DNA of 41,214 nucleotides from Oligoflexia bacterium. GTDB lineage: Bacteria > Bdellovibrionota > Bacteriovoracia > Bacteriovoracales > Bacteriovoracaceae. The notes below the pieces were generated by a model that saw only the letters and a program-made list of their open reading frames with translations, was not told the DNA's origin and searched no databases. Of this stretch, positions 27,001 through 34,691 are shown in pieces. The stretch lies in the NCBI GenBank assembly GCA_015232355.1, contig JADFZW010000013.1, forward strand, positions 1-41,214, read 5' to 3'. How positions within the stretch are numbered: the first letter of the stretch is position 1; each line of letters opens with the position of its first letter. The position numbers and the translations under genes were made by a program.

Positions 27001-27347
27001 GTTGTTCTTCATGCCATCCATTCTCTATTTCTACAATTGTTTCACATCTTGGATCGACGGCAGCAGAAGAGAAGGAATTAAAATTACTGGCAGATATTAA
27101 AGATTTGAGACACAAATTTGCTCATGATTATCCAGTGCTGAGAGATTTATTAGATAGAGTTGATGGAATTCAGAGTGCAAATTATGCAGATCCAGTTTTA
27201 CAACAAAAGACTAGAGTTTTAGAGAGTAATTTAAAAGTTAGTAGCGCTAGCATAGAGAAAGCATATGAAAGCGATACTCGCAAACTAGCATTTGATAAAT
27301 ACATAAAAGATCTAGGTTTAGGTCTAGATATTAGGTCTAAAGCTTAG
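24093..27347 (+). CDS. Fusion of NuoG-like iron-sulfur modules with a GltD-like FAD/NAD(P) oxidoreductase
   Basis: The 1084-residue protein starts with a [2Fe-2S] ferredoxin domain (Cys48, 59, 62, 76). A GltD-type iron-sulfur segment follows (CVAPCHLHCPARTDVQ, CPNPCEKECRRG). Next is a two-dinucleotide oxidoreductase: KKIAIVGGGPAGLAAAYYLR near residue 206 and VAVIGGGDVAMDCARVARRL near 337. After about residue 600 come Cys-rich ferredoxin sites (CITCGNCVRLC, CDACGMCIDVCP). A molybdopterin-type Fe4S4 site (CIACARGCALN ... LICAEGRF) is followed by a degenerate NuoG-like tail lacking an obvious cofactor site. It should link NAD(H), flavin and a further electron partner. No hydrogenase or formate dehydrogenase subunit lies next to it. 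Confidence 0.85.
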   Translation: MNTNANANKNDNNNLIPIVLNDKEVKVPVGITILEAAKLYGIEIPTLCYNHRTHPFTSCFLCVVEVEKHKNLPPACATKVAPGMVIKTNSPKVMDTRKMALDLMLSDHAGDCVAPCHLHCPARTDVQGYVAHIANGDYISALKLIKSRLALPVICGTICPNPCEKECRRGLVDEPIAIRALKRFASELDLKEGAYMPSVAADTGKKIAIVGGGPAGLAAAYYLRQEGHEVHIYEELPLLGGMTRYGIPKFRLPWDKMDAEINSIIGLGVHTHMNKKLGRDFTITDLRNEGFNAILIAVGAQGSKPMGVDKERVPGVIGGVDFLRRVVMGENFSHPKKVAVIGGGDVAMDCARVARRLGSNVSLLYRRTQAEMPALPHEQHETEEEGVHFKFLVAPLEVITDNGGRANGLKVNHMQLGEPDSSGRRKPVAIPGSEEILPFDLIISAIGQDPDLSFLERESDQTKLNTTKWKTIVYDAKTMCTSIPGVFTAGDCAFGPDTVVRALSEGYQAAKSIHLYLGGNEIKFNEGSMETSNGSNEEYHISRGRIAELSSDDFSPRFEHKKRALETIHPAEKRLSNDGGYAPINVALNNAKSIAEATRCIECGCSARYSCDLRKYATEYGSSEKIFVGEKRKYEVDNRHPLIRFEADKCITCGNCVRLCGEVRKISALTFVNRGFKTHVAPNFEDALQTTKCDACGMCIDVCPTGAITFNNKTKEEGPWPLDFNANKTITSCIACARGCALNVTTVEGNVVKVQSVDHDPINGALICAEGRFAYKMMRDLKELSEKDVMKAIATAKKALAAGATGAAAKAATTAIVVSPFISIEDCYALSVFAKVKKSKIYYLTVSKDKTSKSYKSSQPSYPGSKLDGEFNSTILKMLGATAINVEKSADVKKLHGKTLLVVNTCLDSKIIPASVRAKTKIISISNFDSICSQQKVLANISCAESMECKGSYLNIDGKLTLLNCIGNCGCSSCHPFSISTIVSHLGSTAAEEKELKLLADIKDLRHKFAHDYPVLRDLLDRVDGIQSANYADPVLQQKTRVLESNLKVSSASIEKAYESDTRKLAFDKYIKDLGLGLDIRSKA

Positions 27348-28337
27348 ATGATTACCGAGCGGCTAAAAAAAAATCGCGATCGTTTACGATCCTATTTGAG
27401 TGGTGGCGGTGGTTTTGGTGGTGGAGCTGCCAGTATAGAAGCCTATCGTTTATATGACAGAGATATCCCAGAGTATCCCTATATCGTAGACGTCTATCAA
27501 AAGTATTTAGTCGTCTACGAAAAAGGGAGAAGTGATGTTGATGAAAATTTGCAAGCAAAACACTTCAATGAATTAATGGAAGGATTAAAAACTCTTTTTC
27601 CCTATGATGAGAACATTATTGTAAAAAAACGTCAGATCCAAGATCATGAAAATTTTCAATATCAAAGGTTACAAACTAGCAATAAATTTTTTCCTATTGT
27701 TGAAGGCAATGCTAAGTTTTTAGTTAATGTACATGATTACATTGATACGGGATTATTTTTAGATCAAAGGCCACTTAGATTTCGACTTTACAAGGAAGTG
27801 AATAAAGGGATGAAGGTACTAAATCTTTTTTCCTATACAGCATCTTTTAGCGTAGTGGCCGCTTTGAAGGGCGCTCAAACAGTGAGCGTAGATTGGTCTA
27901 ATACCTATCAGAATTGGGCCTGTGAGAATTTTAAATTAAATAGTCTAAATGAGAATGAACATCAATTTATAAATAGTGATGTAGTTACTTTTTTAGAGCA
28001 ATGTAGGCGAAATAATGAGTATTTGAATTATTTTGATGTGATTATAATTGATCCGCCTACATTTTCAAATTCTAAAAAAAGAAAAGCTGTATTTTCTGAC
28101 CGTGAATATTTTGATGTGCAAAGAGATCATAAATTGGTAATTGAGTTGGCACTTCCGCTTCTAAAAAGTGGCGACCATTCAGGAAGGATATTCTTTTCAA
28201 CCAACAAAAGAGATTTTAAAATTTCAAGTGATTTAGCTGATGAGATGAAGGTAGTCGTGAAGGATATTACAAAGCAAACTATTCCGGCAGATTTTAGAGA
28301 TCAAAAAATTCATCATGCATATTTGATAACGTCATAA
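27348..28337 (+). CDS. rlmK: RlmK-like 23S rRNA (guanine-N7) methyltransferase, stand-alone
   Basis: The 329-residue protein matches the C-terminal (RlmK) half of E. coli RlmKL, which makes m7G2069 in 23S rRNA. Matching blocks are YRLYDRDIPEYPYIVDVYQK, YIDTGLFLDQRPLR, the motif I strand LNLFSYTASFSVVAALKGA, SVDWSNTYQNWACENFKLN, and the catalytic-region IDPPTFSNSKK. The N-terminal THUMP/RlmL half is absent, as in other lineages where RlmK stands alone. A glycine-rich insert, SGGGGFGGGAAS, follows the first 18 residues and is unusual. The ATG comes directly after the stop of the upstream fusion gene, so the two are co-transcribed even though their functions look unrelated. Confidence 0.88.
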   Translation: MITERLKKNRDRLRSYLSGGGGFGGGAASIEAYRLYDRDIPEYPYIVDVYQKYLVVYEKGRSDVDENLQAKHFNELMEGLKTLFPYDENIIVKKRQIQDHENFQYQRLQTSNKFFPIVEGNAKFLVNVHDYIDTGLFLDQRPLRFRLYKEVNKGMKVLNLFSYTASFSVVAALKGAQTVSVDWSNTYQNWACENFKLNSLNENEHQFINSDVVTFLEQCRRNNEYLNYFDVIIIDPPTFSNSKKRKAVFSDREYFDVQRDHKLVIELALPLLKSGDHSGRIFFSTNKRDFKISSDLADEMKVVVKDITKQTIPADFRDQKIHHAYLITS

Positions 28338-28583
28338 CGACATAAAGTCTCATAGAATGAAATTAATTATACTGTAATAGTACAACGATAAAAACACAGT
28401 TTAATATACAAACTGATTAGGACCGTTGTTAAAATTTATATCTCTATAAAATCAATATAAAAATTATTTTTTATTGTTGGCACTGATGTTGCTAAGTTTT
28501 AATTGTGTAATTGTGATCACAAGAACGAAATTATTAACAACATTTTATTGCTAGCTATACTATATCTAGCACAAGGATTTTCA

Positions 28584-29363
28584 ATGCAAAACTTTAAACA
28601 ATTTGAACATTCAACACATGCGAGCAGATTTGTTAAAACAAACATTAAGAGTAAATTGATATTTGCTCTTCTCGGTATGAGCATAATGTTTAGTATTTCG
28701 ATTCCTCTGAGTGCGGTTCGATCGGCAGTAATTGGTACTGATGATCGAGTTGTTACAAATGATGTGGAATTATTAAAAAGGGTTGGAAGTGTCTTGTATC
28801 AAGGACGGGTAATATGCACTGGTTTTGCCAGTGCTAAAAATCAAATTACAACGGCCGCTGGTTGTGTAGATGAAAGAAATATTGATGATTATACATTTGC
28901 CTTTATCGATAAAAAAGAAAAGAAAATTCAAAAATTAAGAGTGAACAAGAAAACAAATTTGGCGTTTTTAAAGGTTGATGGAATAAATGATTTTTTTCAA
29001 AGCGAAGGATTGCTTGATGGTCGTCAACCCATAAATCTTGTTTCCTATAAAAGTGGAGATAATTTATTAAATAAAACAGATAATGGAGAGGTGTGGTTTA
29101 CTCCAGTTAATGGATTACTCTATCACACATTTAGTAGCGATCGCGGAGCGGCCGGTTCACCTATTTTACAAAATGGAAAAGTTGTGGCCGTACACTTAGG
29201 AACAGCAAAGTATACTAGATATGCAGAAGCACTCAGACCGGATTCGCATGCTTCAATCGGTAACAAAGAAAACATAAACTACAATGTGGCCGTAAGATAT
29301 AATGGTATAAAAGATGTTGAGTTGGAAAAAGTGAAGATTACTTTTGAAACGGGCAGAGAGTAG
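28584..29363 (+). CDS. Exported trypsin-fold protein lacking all three catalytic residues
   Basis: The product of about 259 residues has a membrane or signal segment (SKLIFALLGMSIMFSISIPL) followed by a chymotrypsin-type fold. The usual TAAHC is TAAGC, so the catalytic His is Gly93. The usual D-x-A-L strand is NLAFLKV, so the Asp is Asn125. The usual GxSGSP is GAAGSPIL, so the Ser is Ala190. Disulfide-type Cys and the strand GKVVAVHLG are kept. It is probably a pseudoprotease that binds rather than cuts. ATG at 28584 is preferred because AAGGA lies seven bases upstream; the frame extends further up to a TTG at 28503. Its 3' end overlaps the convergent gene by 26 bases. Confidence 0.75.
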   Translation: MQNFKQFEHSTHASRFVKTNIKSKLIFALLGMSIMFSISIPLSAVRSAVIGTDDRVVTNDVELLKRVGSVLYQGRVICTGFASAKNQITTAAGCVDERNIDDYTFAFIDKKEKKIQKLRVNKKTNLAFLKVDGINDFFQSEGLLDGRQPINLVSYKSGDNLLNKTDNGEVWFTPVNGLLYHTFSSDRGAAGSPILQNGKVVAVHLGTAKYTRYAEALRPDSHASIGNKENINYNVAVRYNGIKDVELEKVKITFETGRE

Positions 29364-29991
29364 ATGTAAAAGTAGAGGTAAGCTTGTTAGTTCTAATTTC
29401 ATTTAAGAGATTAGAAAAAAGTTTAAACTCAACAGCTACCCCTTCAGATGATGGGATGTAATTCTTATGATAAATTTTAGGCCATAATTTTGAGGGCGGA
29501 TATTTCATATAAAGCTTAAAGCAAGCATCTATTAAGCGCTGTTTGTAGATAGTATCTACATTCACATTCACATTCACATTCACATTCACATTCACATCTT
29601 CATCTACATCTAAGTCAGGAAGTTTGAAATCTATTTTCATCTCATTAATATAATGGATAACAATTTTAGAGTACTCTTTAATATAGTGATCACATTTTTT
29701 TATCTTATCAGAATGTAAAATATTTGTGTGATTAAAAGAATTTCGGCAATTCACATTCATAAACATTTCACTCCTTACACGAGCATGATATGGGAGATCA
29801 ATCATCTTAATGTAAGCATTTGAAGTATCATGCAATATTTGTTCGCCTGATTGATCTCCAATATTTTTACAGAGATGAACAAAGCGCTCAAAAGATTCTA
29901 TGGTGATACTTTTGGCGTTGGCCATAGATGATATAGATATGGATATAATTATAAGTATAGATATAAAATATAAAATTAATTTTATTATCAT
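29338..29991 (-). CDS. Exported protein of unknown function with a Val-Asn repeat
   Basis: I do not recognise this protein of about 217 residues. It starts with a clear signal peptide: MIIKLILYFISILIIISISI followed by SSMANA, a plausible cleavage site. The mature part is polar and helical, with several Cys (HLCKNIGD, NCRNSF, KCDHYIKEY, DACFKLYMKYPP), which suggests periplasmic or outer-surface location. An Asp-rich DLDVDEDV runs into six Val-Asn pairs encoded by a hexanucleotide repeat. The ATG at 29991 lies just after the stop of the metallopeptidase-like gene, so the two probably form a pair. An upstream GTG/ATG start inside that gene would add 11 residues. Confidence 0.6.
   Translation of the reverse strand: MIIKLILYFISILIIISISISSMANAKSITIESFERFVHLCKNIGDQSGEQILHDTSNAYIKMIDLPYHARVRSEMFMNVNCRNSFNHTNILHSDKIKKCDHYIKEYSKIVIHYINEMKIDFKLPDLDVDEDVNVNVNVNVNVNVDTIYKQRLIDACFKLYMKYPPSKLWPKIYHKNYIPSSEGVAVEFKLFSNLLNEIRTNKLTSTFTSTLCPFQK
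29560..29595. repeat. Six-unit hexanucleotide repeat within a coding region
   Basis: Six exact units of ATTCAC (plus strand) encode Val-Asn pairs on the minus strand. Changes in unit number keep the reading frame and alter only the length of the repeat in the protein. Confidence 0.9.
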
Positions 29992-29998
29992 AATTTTT

Positions 29999-30808
29999 TC
30001 AAGGAGGCATAAAATACATCTCACCCATTTTTACAAATTTGGCCACGGATAGATAGTATTGGTTGATTATTTTATTTACTTCATCTCTTTGTTCAATTGT
30101 TTCAAGTGATTTAATCCATTCTCTAATATCGATATATTGTCGACTTAAATCATTGTTATAATATTTGCTATATTTAAAAATAGTTTTCATTTTTTGATCG
30201 CCCACTACCTTCCATATTTTCTCCATCATAAGGTAAGTGGGCCCATATACTGATAACTCATCCTTTGAAAGATAATTTTCCCATTCACTCCACTCTTTTG
30301 TACTAGCTAGAACTAATCTTTTGGCAAATGCTGTACAAGTACCTTCAGAATAAGCATCAAATAATTTGGGAGCATGAAGGTGACATATTTCGTGAGAGAA
30401 TAATCCCCAAAAATTATCATTAGAGGGTAGCATGCTAAGATATATTGTTAAGAGTCCGCGAGAATCATCAGAGATCTCAACAAGACGAAAATTTACCTTA
30501 AGATTTAAATTGGAGTATTCTGGTAATGGTTGGGCCAAACGTAGTAAAACAAGTTTGGCATTATATCTAGGGGGTAAAAATGTTTTATGAAGATAGATCA
30601 TACCATCACTTAGATACTTATCACTGCTCTCTTCTTCAATGGGAGTATATAGTTGATAGTATCTAGAAGTATTGGTGGCAAAAGTGGTAGGGAAAATTAT
30701 AGAATAAAAAAATAAACAAGAGATAAAGATAGAGATAAAGATAAAGATAAAGATAAAGATAAAGATAAAGTTAAAGTTAAAGTTAAAGTTAAAGTTATAA
30801 CGAATCAT
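29999..30808 (-). CDS. Exported putative zinc metallopeptidase (HExxH) with repeat-encoded signal peptide
   Basis: The product of about 269 residues carries HEICH at residues 139-143 and a glutamate in DAYSEG at 155, a layout compatible with an HExxH...E zincin. Family membership is otherwise unknown. The N terminus is remarkable: after MIRY, five Asn-Phe pairs and a run of Ile-Phe pairs make the hydrophobic core of a signal peptide or anchor, encoded by a hexanucleotide array. The rest is soluble. I prefer the ATG at 30808; a TTG at 30820 would add four residues. It precedes the small exported protein on the same strand. Substrate and activity cannot be told. Confidence 0.65.
   Translation of the reverse strand: MIRYNFNFNFNFNFIFIFIFIFIFISIFISCLFFYSIIFPTTFATNTSRYYQLYTPIEEESSDKYLSDGMIYLHKTFLPPRYNAKLVLLRLAQPLPEYSNLNLKVNFRLVEISDDSRGLLTIYLSMLPSNDNFWGLFSHEICHLHAPKLFDAYSEGTCTAFAKRLVLASTKEWSEWENYLSKDELSVYGPTYLMMEKIWKVVGDQKMKTIFKYSKYYNNDLSRQYIDIREWIKSLETIEQRDEVNKIINQYYLSVAKFVKMGEMYFMPP
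30721..30798. repeat. Thirteen-unit hexanucleotide array encoding a signal peptide core
   Basis: Eight AGATAA-type units (one AGATAG) are followed by five AGTTAA-type units on the plus strand. On the coding strand they give Ile-Phe and Asn-Phe pairs. Gain or loss of units would shorten or lengthen the hydrophobic segment by two residues per unit without a frameshift. Confidence 0.92.
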
Positions 30809-30843
30809 ATTTACTTTCAAATTTCAAATTATAAATTATACAT

Positions 30844-32718
30844 CTATAAAACACCAGTAGCGCTTAGAAGTGCAACTATAATTCCCAAAATAGATTCACC
30901 AGCGATTATACCAGAGCTAACTGGAATTATAAAACGTTCTGCTACTGCGGGAGCTTTTTTAGTTAAGACAAGTGCAATGGTTGCTCCAATAAACATTGAG
31001 AGTGAATTAAAAAATGGAATTACCATCGCAAGACCAATTCCCATCGAAGATGGAATAAATGGACGCATTTTTTCTGGAGCATTTCGTTCAATTAAAGTTA
31101 AAACTATTCCAACAATTCCTCCAATCAAAATTGCAAGCTGTGCTGTTGGATGAAGTGCTTGTAAACCTTGTGCAAGTAATCTGGCAACTGCTGCCCACAC
31201 TTGAGCTGCAGGAGCAGGCCACTTATCTGTACCAAGAACGGATGCATCTGGTACCAATAAATAAAATGCAGGAACAACAACTAATACTCCTGCAAAGACT
31301 CCGCAAAGTTGAGCAAGAAATTGTTTACGTGGATTTGCTCCTAACAAATAACCACTCTTAAGATCAGTAAGTAAATCTGCAGAGGAGGCAGCGGCCCCCG
31401 AAGTTACAGAAGCAGTCATTAAATTTGTTACAATATTTGATGGAGCTAAAACTCCGAATGCTAATTGAGTAATTTTTCCCATGGCCCCAATAGGAGTGAT
31501 ATCTGATTCACCAGTCGCTCGACAAGCAACTAATGCTAAAAAGAATGTCATCAGTACAGCAATTACTCCCATGATAAATGAAGTATTAAATGCAAAATAG
31601 AGAAGGGCCATACAGCCAATACCAGAGAGGGTAGTTCCAGTTATAAACCATAAAGATGGCACTTCGATTTTTTTTAGTGGATCGGAGTTACTTTGATTTT
31701 TTGATTCGCTAGATTCGCTGGATACTGAGAGACCATTAAAAAAATTAACAATAGAACGTTTAATCACAGACCACTGTAAGAGAAATGTTAGTAAGCCAGA
31801 TGTCACCATAATAGCAGCGCCACCCCAAGTACTCCAACTAACAATTGCACGATAACCAATCTTCGAAGCATCGATTGCTCCTAACTCAACCATCTTTGGA
31901 GCAAGAAAAGCATAATTGATTGTACTTCCAAGAAGAAGTGACCATGAAATTTTCCAACCCATAATAGCACCAGCTGCAATCATGATTGCACTCATCTCAA
32001 ATGACATTGTCCATTTTGCGAATGGAATTCCATTAATAGTGCCAGGAAACTGAAGCATTCCAGGAATAGAAAATGGTTTTCCTCCATCTCTAAACCAAGC
32101 GATGGCCGCTCCAAAGAGTCCACCAAAACCAAGTGCACGCGCCTTAACTACTGCCTCTCCTCCCTTAGAGTGAAGACTCTTTAGAGTTTCAGCAGCAGCG
32201 ATACCACTTGGAAATTTTAATTGTTCTCGATTTATCATTTGTCGTTTCATTGGAATGGCCAAGAAAACTCCAAGCGTGGCCAAAAAGAAAGTCCATAGAG
32301 CTAAAGTCATCCAAGGGATGTGATGTCCAGTAATAATCAAATAAGCTGCGATGGCCGAAACCATTGTTCCACCAGTTGAATAACCAGCAGAAGATGCTGT
32401 TGATTGCATACAATTGTTTTCTAATATAGACATTTCTGTCTTAAACAATTTTGGAAAAGCGGTCATCAAAGTTTTATAGATTGTGTAGGATAAAATACAG
32501 GCAGTAATGGCAACCCCTAATCCCCAACCAGTCTTTAATCCAACATAGAGATTGGAAAGAGACATAAAACCGCCAAGTAACATTCCCATTATTACTGCTC
32601 TAAAAGTTAATTGAGGTACTTTATCACCTTGATAGACGTTTTTATACCAGCTCATTTCAGTCTGGTATATTTCATCTTTGTCGCCTTTGTTGCCTGATGT
32701 TTCTGTTTCTAGAGTCAT
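30844..32718 (-). CDS. OPT-family oligopeptide (or metal-chelate) transporter
   Basis: The 624-residue integral membrane protein is a member of the OPT family. Typical blocks are FRAVIMGMLLGGFMSLSNLY with VGLKTGW near residues 40-66, ENNCMQSTASSAGYSTGG near 101-118, and PKFPSG-like QLKFPSGIAAAETLKSLHS near 167. Later come RATGESDITPIGAMGKITQL and the C-terminal SSMGIGLAMVIPFF and SSGIIAGESILGI. About 14-16 membrane segments fit. Family members import small peptides or metal-siderophore complexes with protons. The substrate is not predictable. It lies downstream of an octanucleotide repeat and behind the receiver-CheX gene pair on the same strand. Confidence 0.92.
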   Translation of the reverse strand: MTLETETSGNKGDKDEIYQTEMSWYKNVYQGDKVPQLTFRAVIMGMLLGGFMSLSNLYVGLKTGWGLGVAITACILSYTIYKTLMTAFPKLFKTEMSILENNCMQSTASSAGYSTGGTMVSAIAAYLIITGHHIPWMTLALWTFFLATLGVFLAIPMKRQMINREQLKFPSGIAAAETLKSLHSKGGEAVVKARALGFGGLFGAAIAWFRDGGKPFSIPGMLQFPGTINGIPFAKWTMSFEMSAIMIAAGAIMGWKISWSLLLGSTINYAFLAPKMVELGAIDASKIGYRAIVSWSTWGGAAIMVTSGLLTFLLQWSVIKRSIVNFFNGLSVSSESSESKNQSNSDPLKKIEVPSLWFITGTTLSGIGCMALLYFAFNTSFIMGVIAVLMTFFLALVACRATGESDITPIGAMGKITQLAFGVLAPSNIVTNLMTASVTSGAAASSADLLTDLKSGYLLGANPRKQFLAQLCGVFAGVLVVVPAFYLLVPDASVLGTDKWPAPAAQVWAAVARLLAQGLQALHPTAQLAILIGGIVGIVLTLIERNAPEKMRPFIPSSMGIGLAMVIPFFNSLSMFIGATIALVLTKKAPAVAERFIIPVSSGIIAGESILGIIVALLSATGVL

Positions 32719-32737
32719 GATACACTTCCTTCTTAAC

Positions 32738-32769
32738 TTAAGTTTTTAAGTTTTTAAGTTTTTAAGTTC
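32738..32769. repeat. Four-unit octanucleotide repeat upstream of the OPT transporter
   Basis: Three exact units of TTAAGTTT and a fourth TTAAGTTC lie between the OPT gene start (32718) and the stop of the upstream gene (32794). The only upstream leader of the transporter is therefore largely this array. Confidence 0.85.
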
Positions 32770-32793
32770 TTAAAGTTTTAAGCTTAGACTCTA

Positions 32794-33690
32794 TCACTTA
32801 TTATTTGCTTGAGAAAGTCCCATCGCAAATTCTCCAATTGAAGAATGGAAATCTACGGAATAAAATTTACTGTTTCTGTCTGGTAGGAATATGTTTTTAC
32901 CCACAAATAAGCTTGGTGGAGTATTGCTTAAAGAGAATTTATCAGTAACTTTAGTTTTTACATGCCCAAAGATTATATTTGCCAATTCTGAACATGCTTC
33001 CGCATGATCTGAAGAAATTTTAGAAAATTTCTTTTTTAAAAGTCGTTCCGTGGCCAACATAAATGTTTTTCTGGGAAAACCAAGATAGAAGGATAAATTT
33101 TGATGATTCATACTAAGTGGCATTACACTTGCGATTTCTATTTCTAAGTTTGTAAAATTTTGTTGAACATCTATTTTTTTGGGAATTATATCTTCTACGT
33201 TACACATAATCTGCATAACGTAGCCAGTGGAACCAATAAAATATTGCAATAATTCAGAGACAAATTTATTATTATTTTCAGTATCGGTCTCAACTTTTTC
33301 ACTGCTCTTTTTTAGTAGTGATTTAAGTACGATGATTGCATTATCAAGTCCTTCACTCTTATCTACTAGGTGAACATTACTTTTCAAGTTGCAATTTTTT
33401 TTTGCTTCATCCACGTATCCTGTAAAAAGTATTACTGGAATGTTTGCATGGGCCGGTAATCCTCTCAAGGCGAGAATAAATTCTGTACCTAAAATTTTGG
33501 GCATATTATAGTCAGTCCAAACCAAATCAAAATTCTCTTTTCTGGCCATGCGATAAGCTTCGTGAGCATTTTCTGCTGTGTAAATTTTGATGTTTTTAAT
33601 GTGATCATAAATCGAGGCTACGCAAAGTTCACGAATGTCTGCCTCATCTTCGATCAGTAAAAGTTTGAGATTATCGTCGTGTGAGTTCAT
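32794..33690 (-). CDS. Response regulator with CheX-like phosphatase output domain (intact ExxN)
   Basis: Residues 1-125 form a receiver domain: acidic pair in LLLIEDEADIRE, phospho-acceptor Asp60 in VWTDYNMPKILG, Thr in ILFTGYVDEA and Lys in HLVDKSEG. The C-terminal part (about 145-298) resembles CheX/CheC-type phosphatases that dephosphorylate CheY-like proteins. The helix ACSELANIIFGHV keeps the E-x-x-N catalytic pattern. A receiver joined to CheX suggests phosphorylation-controlled phosphatase activity. It is a paralogue of the gene just upstream on the same strand, from which it is 71 bases away. No histidine kinase is adjacent. Confidence 0.8.
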   Translation of the reverse strand: MNSHDDNLKLLLIEDEADIRELCVASIYDHIKNIKIYTAENAHEAYRMARKENFDLVWTDYNMPKILGTEFILALRGLPAHANIPVILFTGYVDEAKKNCNLKSNVHLVDKSEGLDNAIIVLKSLLKKSSEKVETDTENNNKFVSELLQYFIGSTGYVMQIMCNVEDIIPKKIDVQQNFTNLEIEIASVMPLSMNHQNLSFYLGFPRKTFMLATERLLKKKFSKISSDHAEACSELANIIFGHVKTKVTDKFSLSNTPPSLFVGKNIFLPDRNSKFYSVDFHSSIGEFAMGLSQANNK

Positions 33691-33761
33691 AAATGGAAGT
33701 CCTTTTCCTCTTAAGTAATGGTTAATAGTTAATAGTTAAGAAATAAATTGTTACCCTACTC

Positions 33762-34691
33762 TTATTCTTTAATTAGATTATCAATCGGATTAATGCCGAT
33801 AATGAAATCTCCTATATCAGTGTTAAATGATATAATGGCCATATTATTTCTATGTCCAGTTATAGAAATTCTTTTTCCAACAATCAGTTGCGGATCCTCT
33901 CTTTGTAAATTTATTTTCTCTTGATCATTTAATTGAAAACGAGTGTGACCAAAAATTATTTTTGAGAGCTCTACTGCTGCCAAAGAGTTTGCTTTAGTTA
34001 TTTCCGTGTGTTTGTCTCCTAAAAAATGTTCAGCAACTTTTAAGAAAACCTTTTTAGTAAAGGCGAGAAGAAAATATCCACTGATATCGTTAGTAGACAT
34101 ATTAACAACACAAATTACATCAGCGCTAAAATCTTCGTGACCAGTTGTAATTTTAATATTTGTTTGTTTAATCTCAGTTAAGTTACACATTAGTTGCATG
34201 ATATGAACTGTGGAACAAATAAAGTTTTTGACCAGAGGAGATTCTAAAGAGATTTGCTGTTTGTCATCTTTGTCTTTACCATTGCTCTGACCTTTACTTT
34301 TACTATCGAGGAGATGTTTTGTTCGTTGCTCAAGGATTCCTTTTAAGATGGTGACGGCAGCTGCTACTCCAGAAAGTTTAGATATATAATGAATATTGTC
34401 TTTTATTTGACAATTTATTTTTGCTTCCTCTACATAACCAGAAAAAATGACTATTGGAACATTATGGTTATGAGAGGTCTCTCTTAACGCTAGAGCAAAA
34501 TCAGTTCCCAATATTTTAGGCATACGATAATCTGTCCAGATCAAATCATATGCTTCCATTCGCGCTTTTCTATATCCTTCGAGTGCATTTGTTGCAATAA
34601 TGACTTCAGTATTTAAAATGTTTTCCTTAATTTCTGTGGAGCAAAGCTCGGCAATATCCGGTTCATCCTCGACCAACAATATTTTTAACAT
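33762..34691 (-). CDS. Response regulator with CheX-like domain, catalytic Asn replaced
   Basis: This 309-residue paralogue of the downstream gene has the same layout. The receiver has the LLVEDEPDIAE acidic pair, Asp54 in IWTDYRMPKILG, and Lys in YISKLSG. The CheX-like domain (about residues 160-309) carries AAVELSKIIFGHT, where the E-x-x-N motif has become E-x-x-K, so phosphatase activity should be lost or changed. A low-complexity linker, DSKSKGQSNGKDKDDK, separates the domains. The pair probably arose by tandem duplication with one copy keeping the active motif. It may act as a phosphate sink or binding partner, which is inference. Confidence 0.8.
   Translation of the reverse strand: MLKILLVEDEPDIAELCSTEIKENILNTEVIIATNALEGYRKARMEAYDLIWTDYRMPKILGTDFALALRETSHNHNVPIVIFSGYVEEAKINCQIKDNIHYISKLSGVAAAVTILKGILEQRTKHLLDSKSKGQSNGKDKDDKQQISLESPLVKNFICSTVHIMQLMCNLTEIKQTNIKITTGHEDFSADVICVVNMSTNDISGYFLLAFTKKVFLKVAEHFLGDKHTEITKANSLAAVELSKIIFGHTRFQLNDQEKINLQREDPQLIVGKRISITGHRNNMAIISFNTDIGDFIIGINPIDNLIKE

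Noticed and set aside
24093..27347. Catalytic formate dehydrogenase or [FeFe] hydrogenase
   Set aside because: The molybdopterin-like tail is degenerate with no evident active-site Cys/Sec block, and no H-cluster motifs are present.
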